A DNA stretch of 64,000 bases from Lucifuga dentata (taxonomy: Eukaryota; Chordata; Actinopteri; Ophidiiformes; Bythitidae): positions 124,001 through 188,000 of the forward strand of contig VXCM01001396.1 of NCBI GenBank assembly GCA_014773175.1, read 5' to 3'. Positions 51,955-64,000 of the stretch are shown here, piece after piece. Every line of letters begins with the position of its first letter. Within the stretch, counting starts at the first letter, position 1. Below the pieces are notes generated by a model. The model was not told the origin of the DNA and did no database searches. It worked only from the letters and a program-made list of their open reading frames with translations. The position numbers and the translations under genes are program-made.

Positions 51955-52262
51955 TTGTTCGCACGTTGCTTCACAGAAAGAAAATCCTAGTTCAAATCCA
52001 ACTAAGGCCTTTCCAGATTTTGTACACTCTCCCCGTGTCTGTGTGTGTTTTCTCTGAATGCTCCAGTTTCCTCCTGCCTCCAAACATATGCAGCTTACAT
52101 GAATTAGTAACTCGAAATTGCCCATAGACGTGAATGGGAATGTAAATGATTTTGCCTGACTCTATGATGCGACGCCCAGTGACTGTCGAGATAGATGCTT
52201 GCCACAATCCTGCACAGGATAAGCAGATATAAAAAATGGATGGATGGATGGATGGATGGAAG
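51955..52262 (+). mobile_element. tRNA-derived SINE with (ATGG)n tail, second copy
   Basis: Same architecture as the copy at 37971. A degenerate box B (TAGTTCAAATCC) is followed by CTCCCCGTGTCTGTGTGTG, CTCCAGTTTCCTCCTGCCTC and ACAGGATAAGCAGATATAAA, then AATGGATGGATGGATGGATG. The 5' tRNA part is poorly preserved. Confidence 0.75.
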
Positions 52263-53570
52263 ATAAATATACACACCTCGCAGTCCTCACTCACGAGCAT
52301 GTGGAGTAAGCAAACAAGTATGCGGACTGGTTTAGGCGCGCCCACAGCCTGTTCTTCTATTGATCAGAGTGACTTTTGAAAACACACTCTTTGATCATCA
52401 TGAACTCCTGACTAACGGATGGAAAGGAAGCCCCTCCATTTCTATATTCTCCTATTTTCTGTTAAAAGATAAGTGGCTTAGGGCAGCAGTGGTTTGAAAA
52501 GTTTCTATGGGTGTTTTAATGTCGTGAAAATAGGTCACCATGCAAAACAAGGTCTCTTTCCAAGCCTGGAGACGGTAAGCATTTTAATATTTTGAAAAGA
52601 CTTTTGGTGGTATCACTTTAAAAGGAGGTAGGCACACAAACGCACACTCAACATGCATGACTACTGTACCTCCATCAGCTACTGTATACCATCATCATCA
52701 TCCCTGCTGGGCAAAAGCAGCTGTCAGCTTGTTACTGTTCTCCCTGAAACATTCCTGCACTCTTCCCAGGCCTGAAACCTTAGTCTTCACACATGTGGCA
52801 GAGTGATTTGTGACTGGGGCACCCAACAGAACAGAAGAAGCGTGGAAAAATTTCACTTCCCCTCCTCCAAGTGCCTTTTTCCCTTCTCCCATCAAAACTG
52901 CACACACTGTCAGCTGCACGCTGTTATGCCCTGCAACCAGATATTTCATTATCCTTCCCACTTTATCTTTTCAATGACAAAGTAATTTCCCCCAGAGCAA
53001 ACATGCCATGCACACACCTATTTATATTTACAGCCTGCCATTGCTTTTTTTTTTTTTCATCCTGACAAAAGACTCGGCAGTGAAATAACAGCTCAACTGA
53101 TGCTTACATCATCATCGCTAGAGGTTAAAGTGGAAAAGTGTTGTTTGAACCCTTTATTGGGCCCTCATTGTGTTGATTCTAGCATCAAGTGAGTAGCTTT
53201 TCATTCACACTCGATGAATGTTTGTTGAAGTGCTTCTCAGGCAGCATTGACACCAACTATCTGAAAAGATGATTGGAATTTGTGTGTGTGGATTTGTGTA
53301 GCATTCGTTCTCATGTTATCTCCTCCACTCTCAGTCCGTACAGTTTCCTAAAGAAATAAATCACATGTCAGTGTCTGCTGTTTTGCTGCTGCTGGTACAG
53401 GCAGCATTCTAATCAGCTGACTGTAACAACTCTATTATAAAGATTCTGTCATCTTGGCAACTCTGTGTGTTTTCAATAAAATGGAATTTGCAGCTGTGAA
53501 TCCTTAATGAGAGATGATGGACATCGTGCAGTTTCACATTCGGCTATTTAGCTTGTTTAACCATAATTTA

Positions 53571-53571
<1 letters not shown>

Positions 53572-53621
<50 letters not shown>
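53572..53621. repeat. (TG)n microsatellite
   Basis: About 25 uninterrupted units. Confidence 0.95.
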
Positions 53622-53622
<1 letters not shown>

Positions 53623-54494
53623 AGGGGACGTATAACAAAATAATAAATAAATAGCTTAAGTTTCATGTGTCATCCATTTAATGATGTTTGTGACTAATGA
53701 GCAGCTCTTAACAGAGTTAAGATTTAGGGAATTCTTTTGAGTTTTCAACATCCTGTAAGGCGGCAGGAGACAGTTAAGATATTTAATTTTGTGTTAAAGA
53801 AAAATAGCTATTATTTTTGCTGCAAAAAACAGTCCCTAAAAATGACAAGCAGGTATGGATCAATGATTAAAAACAGAAGACCACAGGGCTTGAAATTCCT
53901 ACTGAAGCAATTAGAAAATGAACTGAATTTTGGCGATGTTATAACTCATTACTAAGAGGCAAAAACTGTGATTAATTTAACAGATTTGAATACTTACTGC
54001 TGAATGAGTCCGAAGCGCACCTTCGGCAAACTTGCGTGAGCAGACTGAAAAATACATGGGCTAAAAAGCTGAGGAACAGCTTTGAGCCTGAGCAGCCGAA
54101 TGCAAAAGGCAATCAGCTCACTGTCAATTTAAAGTATGACACAGTTAGTGATATCAAAACTACTATAACTATAACTCAGATTTAAGTGCCCTTAATGTCC
54201 TGATGAATGACATTTTTCACAGTGCATCCCCCCCCCCTTACAGAACACTTTTAAGAATGCAATCAATGTGCTCAGGATCTACGTACAGTTATGTAGTATA
54301 TAGAGTATGCGACAAGGCAAAGAACTGTAATATTACAGCCAAGCAGAGCACCAGAAATGTATTTAAATCACGTCAATCCATATCTTAAACAGAACTTTCA
54401 AGATTCAGTCAAGCTTTATATTTCAAAAAGAATACTTATACTGTATTTTAAAGAATTAGACAAGAAATGAAACCTTACATCTCAAAAGAGTTAA

Positions 54495-54987
54495 AGGGAT
54501 CATATCCTGCTTTATATTATTTTTCCTAATTGTTTAGTGTAATATATTATGGAGTATTATGGAGTATGTGTTGAACATTGTCAAATCTTGATATTCACAC
54601 CTATAGAAATGCATCAATTTCTATTGCTATTAAACTCATCATTTTAATTCCCTTTTTTTTAAAGTTCTGTAACATATTTACATCAACATGTATGATTATG
54701 GACCAACACACCCACTAACTATGAGGATCGGTCCATGGGCTGGCCAGTTAAAACGCAGCAGCCTTTTGGGGAGGTGGTCTTAAAGAGAGACTATCTAAAA
54801 TATTGTGTTTTCACTCAGAGTGCACTGTGACGCTACAGCAAGGCAGAGTAGAAGTGGATAATATGTTTGTTTGTTGTTTTTGTTTGTTTGGTTTTTTTGT
54901 TTGTTTGTTTGTTTTTTGCACACTGAATTATTGCAAAAGCTTCAAAATAGACCCCCTAAGTGTAATCTATGTAATATGTCCCATTTA
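54495..54987. mobile_element. Possible TTAA-type MITE with degenerate ends
   Basis: TTAA at 54491 is followed by AGGGATCATATCCTGCTTTA. The far side contains GTAATATGTCCCATTTA, whose reverse complement TAAATGGGACATATTAC is a partial match. The phrase AAGGGATCATAT-like start is common in fish interspersed repeats. The ends are imperfect and the duplication is not exact, so this is tentative. Confidence 0.4.
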
Positions 54988-55770
54988 TGTTGCAATGGAA
55001 ATGCTGTTATTATGAAAACTTAATTCACCAGGAAAGGTGAAGGGAGCTTTGACGTTCATATCGCAGTTTTACTTTTTAAAAAGTTAAAAAAGATAAAAAT
55101 CCTAAAAGTCTATCAATTAACTCACTCCCTTGTGTCAAAATACCCATATTCTGACAAGTGCATCTGCTAAGTTTAGATTTAATTAAGGAAAAATCGCACA
55201 ACGGAATGCACACAACCGCTTTACAATCACTGTGTAAGCAACACTGATTAAAAGTCGACCATGTCATTGAATTCCAACATGCTGTGGTGTGTGGAGAGGA
55301 AACGCCTGGTTCAGAAAAGAGGTAATTTACAAAATCCCAGCTGAGACTCTGCTAATTAAGATGAGTTTCTTCTTGTGAATAGGCAATGAGATGAAATATT
55401 TAGTCAGGAGAATGCAAAGTCTTCATACAGGTAGCTGATATTTACAACCAGAAGATATTTCTCCTTTCTGATAGTTCAAATCCCCAACCCCACCCNCCCT
55501 CACCCCACCCCCCACCAGCTCTGTTTTTCCATTTGAGGTTTATTTCTACAGTGCACTACAGTAGTCTGTTAATCATGTTACTTGAATCCATTACAGCTCG
55601 CAACTAATCCAACGTTTTCATTGTCACAACTGTCTCTTTTTCCAGAAATTACTTAAATAATCACCTGATATGTTTCATATAATGGATCAAAACAGGCTGC
55701 ATGAACATAGATTTGTCATTTGTCATAGAACTGTTTGTTCAGAAAATACATGCATTTGAAAAAGTCCTGA

Positions 55771-55839
55771 AAGAAGAAGAAGAAGAAGAAGAAGAAGAAG
55801 AAGAAGAAGAAGAAGAAGAAGAAGAAGAAGAAGAAGAAA
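55771..55839. repeat. (AAG)n trinucleotide repeat
   Basis: About 22-23 uninterrupted AAG units. No open frame of biological meaning passes through it. Confidence 0.95.
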
Positions 55840-56091
55840 ATCCTGGAGAAACGCAAAGCAAAATATACAACCTATAGATTAAATAAAGTAAAACTACATC
55901 TCTAGATTTTATAAGGAAACAAAACAGAAATCTTACAAGTTTACTGTGAGTTACCAGATGTTAGGTTGGTTTTACCAGATGTTAAAACCAAAGCCAATTG
56001 ATCCGAAGTTACTATAGGAAATATTATATATTATTACCCAGTCAGAAAGAAACTTCAACAGGGTTACATTCTATGATTCTCTTACAGAAAT

Positions 56092-56135
56092 ACAAAAAAA
56101 AAAAAAAAAAAAAAANAAAAAAAAAAAAAAAAAAA
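56092..56135. repeat. Poly(A) run with gap base at 56116
   Basis: About 23 A, N, about 19 A. Confidence 0.9.
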
Positions 56136-57435
56136 GAAATCAAGCATATTGGTCTTGGAACTTACATAAAGATATTATATAAAGATAATGCAAATACAAA
56201 GTAATGATTTTTGTTAGCCTGCGTAGTATTTGCACTTTGCAAATATATCAGTTGCCTTCAGGAAAATGGAGAGGAAAGCACTGCTTAAAAAGAACTGACG
56301 TGGCAAAATTGTTTGTTTTACTAATCTAAGTTGCAAAATGACTAAAATAACACGGACAGAGCATAAACAGCAAAAAATAAATGGCTAAATAATATTTTTA
56401 CTTAGGCAGTGAGCAGGCACCACCTACACTCACTGCCTGGTATTGGCCTCAAGTTACAGCTTCAATTTGTGTTTTTGCTGCTCATTTCACCAAGTACAGT
56501 TTTTGTAAATTGGTATCATACAAGCAGGACTCTCAACAAAGAAGTGCTTCCTTCCATTTATTCAGACAAATTTTTTCAAATTTCAAATTTTTTAAATATA
56601 TGATTACAATTTGTTTTTAAACGGTGCTTATTTACAGTGTAAATAGGTGTCATGCTCACAAACACTAGATACTAGATACTATAAATATTTACCAATGGTA
56701 TTGACCCTGAGTCAGTAATTTCTTAATGAGCTTGTGTCGCTCCCTGATATAGATTCGTGTCAAACAAATTAAGCATTTTTCAAAACCTGCACAGGAGGGA
56801 CTGCACCAAAACCCACCACAGGGGGCATCCCTGCGGGCAGTATTTTTCCAGGTAACCATGGTGTGCCTGGTTCAATGCCAGCTGGGGGATTTTATTGTAC
56901 CTGTATGTCTCTTACTCTTTCCAAGTTTCTCACTACTCTATAAGCATGGCATTCTACTATCTAATAAGTGGCAGAAACTTTGGCCCAGATCCATAAACAG
57001 TAGCTCATGATTTACCGCATTGCTATGCGCAAATATCATGGCGCAACCACGTTTGCTCATTCATAAAGGCCTGTCACTGACATATTTTAGTGTTTGCCTT
57101 GAAAGAGGCATTACTGTGATATTTCCTTATTTGCATGTTGCGGCAGCTATTCATACAATAAACTGACATGCAAAAATTAAGACCTGCTTCAGTCCGGTGG
57201 TAAATTTCAGCGGTATGAAATCTGGGCGGCATTTAAAACTTTATTTGCCTCACGTGTTAGTGACCAATAACTTTGATAAATAAACTCACTCAGCTGATCA
57301 GTTAGATTTTAAATGGTGAGTTTTGATCTGATCTGACAAATTCAGATCTCTGTTCGATCACCTCACCTGCTACGCTGCGTACGTCTGAGTTCCTCAAACA
57401 CAGTCTCCCCCCCACNCCCCCCCATTTTTACCGTA

Positions 57436-57564
57436 TGAAAACTGAGTCAAGTCAAGTCAACTGCATGGATTCAAGTTTTTAATTTTTATTTTTAATTTTA
57501 ATATTTTTATTTATTTTATTAAGTTTAATATTTTTTGAATCTGGTTGACTTGACTCAGTTTTCA
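57436..57564. repeat. Perfect 20-bp inverted repeat with AT-rich loop
   Basis: Arm TGAAAACTGAGTCAAGTCAA at 57436-57455 is the exact reverse complement of 57545-57564. An 89-bp T/A-rich spacer separates the arms. Partial complementarity continues just outside them. It could be a small palindromic MITE or a hairpin-forming remnant. No family recognised. Confidence 0.8.
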
Positions 57565-59063
57565 TGCAGTATATCTACCCACCTGGATGACTGAGAATCT
57601 TTATCAAAACATATACTAGGTATTCTGTGTTCTGCCTGAATACAAAATTAAAGACTCTGCTCAAGAAAAGATGGCAAAATATAATCAGATATGGTTGGCA
57701 TGACATGATAGAAAACATGAGAAATTTGACATTGTAGAAATCTTGCACTGTTGTGAAGAAGATTAGTTTTTCTTTGTGAAAGAATATGAGGCATAATTAC
57801 TGCATATTCTCAGGACCTGTGAACAGCGCATTTGATAATGATGAACACCCACAGTAATAAAGGCTGCAGAAAGCACAAATCGACAGGGAAAAGCTTTAAT
57901 GGATTCATCATTCCACCAAGGTTCATTTGAAAGGCAGGAATCTCATTAAAATGGCAAAAGAAAAGGCTTTTGACAGGGTCTGTGTGACATTTGGCTCTGC
58001 TCAATGTCCACACTGGCTGAACTGTCAACCTTGTCACTTCCTATTTGTGAAAGAACCACAGAGATTCCAAGAGACAGGAATCTGGCTGACAGCTTCCTGT
58101 CCATTAAAAAGATAACAATGAATTCCACAGAATACCTGCAGTCTACAAAATGAACTGCAGCTATACGTCATAAATCAGAGCCAGAGTAGGAAAAAGCAGC
58201 CATGAACAGTGTTGCATTTAACCACACAGGGGAGAAGACAAAAACACACAAAGGATATTTAGATTTAATAATCATTAAAGCAGAAATAGAAATGCAACAA
58301 TGATGCTTTGCCTGCATCATAACACACTGGGACATTGCCTCGTTGCCTGACTAACTACACTATGTAAATGGAACAGGTACAAATCCAGAGTGAACGCAGC
58401 TGTTTGTGTAAACAGGGTCACTTCTGTTTTCCTCCTGGTAAACACAAATAAATAGGCTACAAGAATTATTAACATGTACCAAGACAGAATAAACTTAACA
58501 AAAGACACTGGGATGAAATTGGGACACAACATGAGCACAAATGGAAGAATCAAGAGCTTAACTTTAGTGAGAATATTAACCTTAACTTATGGTGCTGATT
58601 AGTTCTAAGTGTACTTCATGTAAGGGAAGAGAAAATGAGAGAACCATTTGTTTCTATTAGATTAATCTAAGCTGCATTTCAAAGCACTAATGAAGAGCTA
58701 ATGATGGAAGAAAGCTTAAAATATTCAGGTAGCACTCATCGTCAGTGTAACTCTGAGACCTGCATTAACATAAGATCACTCTGGTTACCCATCTTCCTGC
58801 CCTCAAGTCAAGGTCTATTCATATGGATTCCTTTTGATTATTACTGAGATGCTAACCAAAGGAGAGTAAATCCTCTTTCAGATCCGTAGAGTATCTCCAT
58901 GTATCATTACACGTGGGACAGGATTGCAACTCTGGTCTGGAAAAGAAAAAAAGATGAGTAGGCCTTGTGAACACATTCCTAAACAAACAGGCCTTTCTAA
59001 GAAGGTCAGTAGGCAGAGAACTGGATGGAAAGTACTGACCTGACATTTAAGACTTTGCAATAT

Positions 59064-59068
<5 letters not shown>

Positions 59069-59095
<27 letters not shown>
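59069..59095. repeat. Poly(A) run
   Basis: About 27 A. No retroposon body recognised next to it. Confidence 0.9.
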
Positions 59096-59097
<2 letters not shown>

Positions 59098-60370
59098 GAG
59101 ACTTGAATATGTCATTTCTCCTCTAAGTTTGGAAACAACAGTAACAGTCCTTTCCCACACAGAAAAGTATTCTAGCAAGTTTTGTGATAATGGTAAGAGA
59201 TGAAGTGGTGAAGGAAGATGAAAAAACAATGTCAGCAATGTTGGCTAAACCTTAGGAAGTGCTGATGCTGAAACGGACACAAGGTCAGCAGAGCCTGACA
59301 GATACTTTAATGGAGAAGTTTATTAATATCAAATCTGATGTAAAAGCCAGAGATTACTGTAAAACAAGTTGCTTTTCTGCCTTTTTCACACACTGACAGA
59401 TGTTCAATGTCCCTAAAGCAGGAAACAGATTATAGCTCAATTCACTTTGTCCAATTAGTACAAACAACTGAAGTTCTGTCTATTAGCTGTGTAAAAATGA
59501 TGAACTGGATCAGTTCTCTGTAATATATTAATGATTTTTGCTATGAAGCATCTGTAGCAGTGTATTGATATCCACTTTAGACAAGCCTAAAACTGTTAAG
59601 ACCACTGAGTGATTGTTATTGTGGATTTTTACACTCTCCATTATATCAGACTGCATGTGCAACAATGCAACATACTTTATATTAATAATAATGTATTAAT
59701 TGTACTTCACTAATATAATTACTCTAATTTCACAGGAAATTGCAAAAAGTTGCTAATGGGGTGAGATTACTGCATGATTGTTATTTTTAAAAGCCAATCA
59801 GCATAGTTTTGCAGTCAGAAAGAGATAAAGGCTTTAAGTTTTAACTTAAAATACATAACTGCAATAAAATAAAAGAAAGTGAGTCTCTCATGTAAGCAGT
59901 CTTACTTTAGAAACATTTCTAAGATGGAAAAACATGACTGAACCAGCTGCTTTGTGTGAAGGAATACTACTTTCTCGACAGATCTTGTACTGACAACAAG
60001 AGGTTGTTGGATTGATTTGCCTGAAGATGGTTCTAGCCCAATCATGAGAACTACTTGTTGTTTCTTTTCTTTGTTTTTTCTTTTGTTTGTTCTTTCCATT
60101 TCCATCCACTTGTGTTGGAAGTTAATTTTTTATCATCCAATCATGATCCTGAACACCAATTATGCACTCACAGGAGCCACAGGTCATTAAAATCAATTGG
60201 TTTGATTACAAGACACAGCAGGGTATCATCAGCATATCAGCATAACATTGAAAGGAAACTACATGAAATATAACATGTCTACATGTGCATAAATATGACT
60301 GATCTAATTGTCAACACGTCTAAAGCATAACCTAAATAGACTAGAGCATGCCACATTGCCCCCCCTCCAC

Positions 60371-60376
<6 letters not shown>

Positions 60377-60411
<35 letters not shown>

Positions 60412-60451
60412 NCGCACACACACACACACACATACACACACACACACACAC
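60377..60451. repeat. (CA)n microsatellite with gap base at 60412
   Basis: About 36 units on both sides of one N, so the length is unreliable. Confidence 0.95.
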
Positions 60452-62969
60452 ATTCTGAATCTAAGTTTTCCAAATTTAAGTTTTCAGTTTCTTATTTGGA
60501 TTCCATTTATCATCCATTGCTGGACATTTTAGCTGATGGAAAAATATATTTTTGACAACAACTATGCACAGGATGTGTTATCATCATATTACAAAGCCAC
60601 AACAACACTTAGTCCTTAAACAAATAGTGCTGGCCTGCTTATATACTGTACATTACTTTGGGGCCACATACTTTGCTTGATATGAGTGTGATATGAGGGT
60701 ATTTATATTGATATTAGTTCAATGTGCTTTAGGGTTTTGGCTGATTTATTGTATTTTGCACTCATATTTTTGTATTAGAGGATCAAAATCCAATTAACAA
60801 ATAAATCTGTTATGAAAACTGTAACGTAAAATAGTTGGTGTTGGTCTAAAATTAGTTTTGATGCATTTTGTTCACCTGTTTATTTTTACATTAGTGTAAA
60901 AACAGGGATCTACATGGATCTACCAAGATCTCAATTCCCTTATTTGGCCAGAAAAAAATGTCATTTTGTCTTCTGTAACAGTTTGGGACTGAAACCTGAA
61001 TAAGTTTGAATTTGATTTCATGCTACTGGAGCAATTATGTCACATGTAATTTGGATCCAGGCTGGCCAGTAATGCAATAATATCACTTTGTGTCAGTCAG
61101 TGGAATCATATCATGATATTGTGATACAAAACTCTGTTGTCCAAATTGGCACTAATAATCAAGTTGCATTTAAAATATAAATTGTGAGTGTCAGCCTGTG
61201 TAGATAAAAAACTGGATTGTCATCAATGAGCAGATGGTTCCATATTAGTGTCCAGATGGTTGATGTGGCAATGGGGTGCCCACTTTCACCTACACCTCCC
61301 ACCAGTCTATGGCACAACATGCCAGGGACATGTTTCATCTGCAGTCTGACAGTCAAGAACCAATCACCTGTCAAAATGTCTGTATGTATTTGCTGCTTTC
61401 CCCTGACTTGCACACTTTACCCTCTTATTGCAACCCACAATGAAGCCAGAACACACAGAGAGCATTGAGCTTGACACTGACAAGATCTCATGAAATAATT
61501 ATGGACCAATTCCAGGCCAAACCTACAATGGGAACTCATATGAGATGTGGTATTCACCTGGTTGTTTTTTTTTTATTTATCAATTCAAGCCTATTATGTG
61601 CCATAAATACTGCAAATAGATGTTGTTAGGAGCATTGATCTAGAATTTTACTGTGGCTTTCCATATGAACACTCTTATTCCAAGGTTTCTGTTTGAAATT
61701 CTAATGCACTTGTCGCTTCTGTTGTTCTACTGTTGAAGGAGGCAAATTGTTGCTGTGAGACACAACAAGTTAGAGAGACATTAATGGCTTTAATTAAAGG
61801 GGACACTGCCCTCTGTAAAGATCTTTAATTTTAAAATGAACACATCACCAATTACTGTACATCCCATGTTTTATGAGTGTTTCTCCAGCAAAACCCAAAG
61901 ACCTACAATCAACAAATAATATCTTTCACTGGACAGATCACATTCTTAAAACCTGTGGTTTTCATGCTTTCCTGCTTAATTTGAGTCTCATAAATGTTTG
62001 AGGCACCACATATCTGACATTGACACCTGAAGATGATGGAAGTAAAGTGTAAAGCTTACTGTGTCATTCTCCCCCATGGAGGGTGGAACCCCCTGGAGAG
62101 CAAGTCCTTAATCAAGACTCATAAACCATCTTGAAAGGCTTCCCTAAGGCACCTTGCTGAGTAAACAATACCATCACTCTGTCATGATCCTGAATTAAGA
62201 TATTGCCACATGCATGTAATTAACATTTGTGTTCAGGCTGAGCACAATATTTCATCTTGATTAAATAAAAATAATGAGAAATGCTGTGTCATTTTCTGAG
62301 AGAAACTGAGAAACTGGGCTAAATAGAAGAGATTTTTAAGAGTAGAACACAGGATATTGAAGGCATTTGTGGTAGACAAAAATATCAATCCCCTATCAAA
62401 ACAAGCCCTCTCTTCTCCGTCCAAAAAATGAAGGCAGCAACCTGTGAGTATTGTCAAGAATGGCATGCTCTGCTTTTTACGGTCAGCTATCAGTGACCAA
62501 GTGGAGAAAAGGTGAAGAGAGTAAGATGGTACATGGGTGATATATCTCATTTTTCTGTGGATGGCCTGTGGGAGACGAGTGTGAACCATGAAGTGATGGA
62601 GTGATGTGGTGAGACTGCAGGCCGAGAAACTTCAAGTGTCACTAACATGCATTTTAAACACAATTATTACCTTAAAGTCCAAACTAAATGGAAAATTCAA
62701 AGTCAAGGACAGAGAATCTGGATTGTTAGCGAAACATGAGGATATACTGAGATTGATCGAGGATAAAACCGTTGAAGCTACAGCCTGCCTACTGACTTCC
62801 TGCAAGTGAGCGTGAGGAGAGATGGAGGGAGGAAGGCTTTGAAGATCACAGCAGTGTCACGCTGTTTTGTGTTTGGTACCCCATCAACAGCCCAGAACAA
62901 GATGCTCCCTCTTCTCAGTTATCTGTGCCACTTCCATTTTCTGCTCCCTTGTTACCTTTCTCTCTTCCA

Positions 62970-63096
62970 CTCCTCCCCAGGGAAGGTGAGAGACATTAAG
63001 GAAGATGGCAAGAGAGGGTGGTGTTTCTTCATNCTCCTCCCCAGGGAAGGTGAGAGACATTAAGGAAGATGGCAAGAGAGGGTGGTGTTTCTTCAT
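62970..63096. repeat. 63-bp perfect direct repeat around a single N (63033), probable assembly overlap
   Basis: 62970-63032 equals 63034-63096, from CTCCTCCCCAGGGAAGGTGA to GGTGGTGTTTCTTCAT. Complex sequence with zero differences. Confidence 0.9.
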
Positions 63097-63631
63097 GTCT
63101 CTCATTCCCACCAGCCTCTAGTTGTTGCAGACTATGAGACTCCAGAGTAACTGTCTGTAACACAGAGGAAGAGGGGAGGAGTCGTGAGAGTAGAGGAGAC
63201 AGGGGAGACAAAAAAAGGATGGTGAGAGAAAAGAGTGAATGTGAGTGAAGAAGAACTTAGTGGTAATCAGCGAGGGCAAGCCCCACAGGAGGCTGAACAT
63301 GGAGTGTTCTCCGAAGAAAGTAATCAACATTTCCAGGATAACAGCTCACTTAGAGAGAGATTTTTTGTAGGATGGTGGGTGGAGGTGAAGGGGAAAGTGA
63401 AAGAGAGGATAAAAGGATATAAGAGAGAGAGAATGAGAAAGAGAGAAAAGGGGAAAGAAATGGAGAGGAGAGAGACAAGAGACAACAGTTTTACTGGAGA
63501 AATCCAAGATGCATCTCTGTGGTCTGACAGACATGGCAGCTATTTCTGAACTCACCACAGGTGACAGAAAGATTACCAGCATCCTCAGCCCTGTGTTTCA
63601 CCCGCCTGCTGCCCTCCCCCCCCCATAAAAA

Positions 63632-63653
63632 AAACACACACACACACACACAC
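63632..63653. repeat. Short (CA)n repeat
   Basis: About 10 units following a short C-run and A-run. Confidence 0.85.
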
Positions 63654-64000
63654 ATAATCTGACATCACATCAGGATCAGGTTGAATTATTTCACAAAAAA
63701 TTTCTAATTATGATGTTTTCTAATATTGAGATTGCTACTTATATCACCATTATTTACTCTAAATTTCTAAATGTAACTCTAGGGAAGCCATAATTACTAG
63801 CTTGTCTTGTTCCTGTGTGAAGATAATCAGAAGAAATGATGCACAAGGAAACCATCTTAGAGTGTTAATAGTACAGACGCAAAGTTTCATCTTATAATTA
63901 GGCAAACTCGCTGATTTAACGTTGATTAAACTCTGCCAAGGCTAAAACCTTCACCACTTAAAACCTGTTAAAAAGACATTGTTAATGATGTAGGTTATGA

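Larger units (their letters stand above)
47053..64000. other. Region upstream of model exon 1; no supported coding exon
   Basis: 17 kb of AT-rich DNA with many microsatellites. Every longer open frame examined on both strands is either low-complexity (CA/GT, GA) or lacks family similarity. The first part of drp2 (5' UTR exons, promoter and possibly N-terminal coding exons corresponding to the roughly 80 extra residues of mammalian DRP2) may lie here, but I cannot place it. Confidence 0.6.

Noticed and set aside
58857..58936. Exon-like minus-strand segment with a good acceptor (TTTTCTTTTCCAG)
   Set aside because: The only donor is weak (GTTAGC) and the peptide has no recognisable similarity. 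Such acceptor-like tracts are expected by chance in 17 kb.
62806..63063. Plus-strand open frame spanning the N at 63033
   Set aside because: It runs across an artefactual 63-bp duplication and has no family similarity.

Overview
The window looks like intron-rich genomic DNA from a ray-finned (teleost) fish. Long (CA/GT)n microsatellites are abundant, intron-exon structure is vertebrate-like, and the interspersed repeats are of fish type: an L2-like LINE, tRNA-derived SINEs with (ATGG)n tails, hAT-, Harbinger- and TTAA-type MITEs, and a solo LTR. The species cannot be named from the sequence. One protein-coding gene is recognised: a dystrophin-related protein 2 (drp2) orthologue on the minus strand. 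It fills positions 47052 down to 1753 as 17 exons whose splice phases all fit together. From the Met codon at 46924-46922 the reading frame stays open for 648 codons plus two bases and leaves the window through the donor of exon 17. The encoded part has, in order, a short N-terminus, two spectrin-like repeats, a WW domain, the two EF-hand-like segments and a ZZ zinc finger. The C-terminal dystrobrevin-binding coiled coil and the 3' UTR lie beyond position 1. Layout by coordinate: 1-1752 is part of intron 17. 1753-4925 holds exons 17 to 14 (post-ZZ linker, ZZ, end of EF2). 4926-8457 is intron 13, with a solo LTR (6084-6779) and a retroposon tail that reaches the exon 13 donor. 8458-13837 holds exons 13-10 (EF region). 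15084-17755 holds exons 9-7 (WW and its lead-in). 20911-28180 holds exons 6-3 (spectrin repeats), with a decayed L2-like LINE in intron 5. 34946-35102 is exon 2 and 46878-47052 is exon 1 of the model, separated by an 11.8-kb intron. 47053-64000 contains no coding exon I can defend. It is presumably upstream drp2 sequence (5' UTR or N-terminal exons, promoter, or a very long first intron) with microsatellites and a few MITE/SINE copies. All recognised domains belong to one protein: a submembrane scaffold that binds beta-dystroglycan through its WW/EF/ZZ block. The most notable non-gene observation is an assembly signature. Seven single-N positions are each flanked by perfect 62-67-bp direct repeats. 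These are almost certainly unmerged contig overlaps rather than biological duplications. I did not find a convincing novel biological system in this window.
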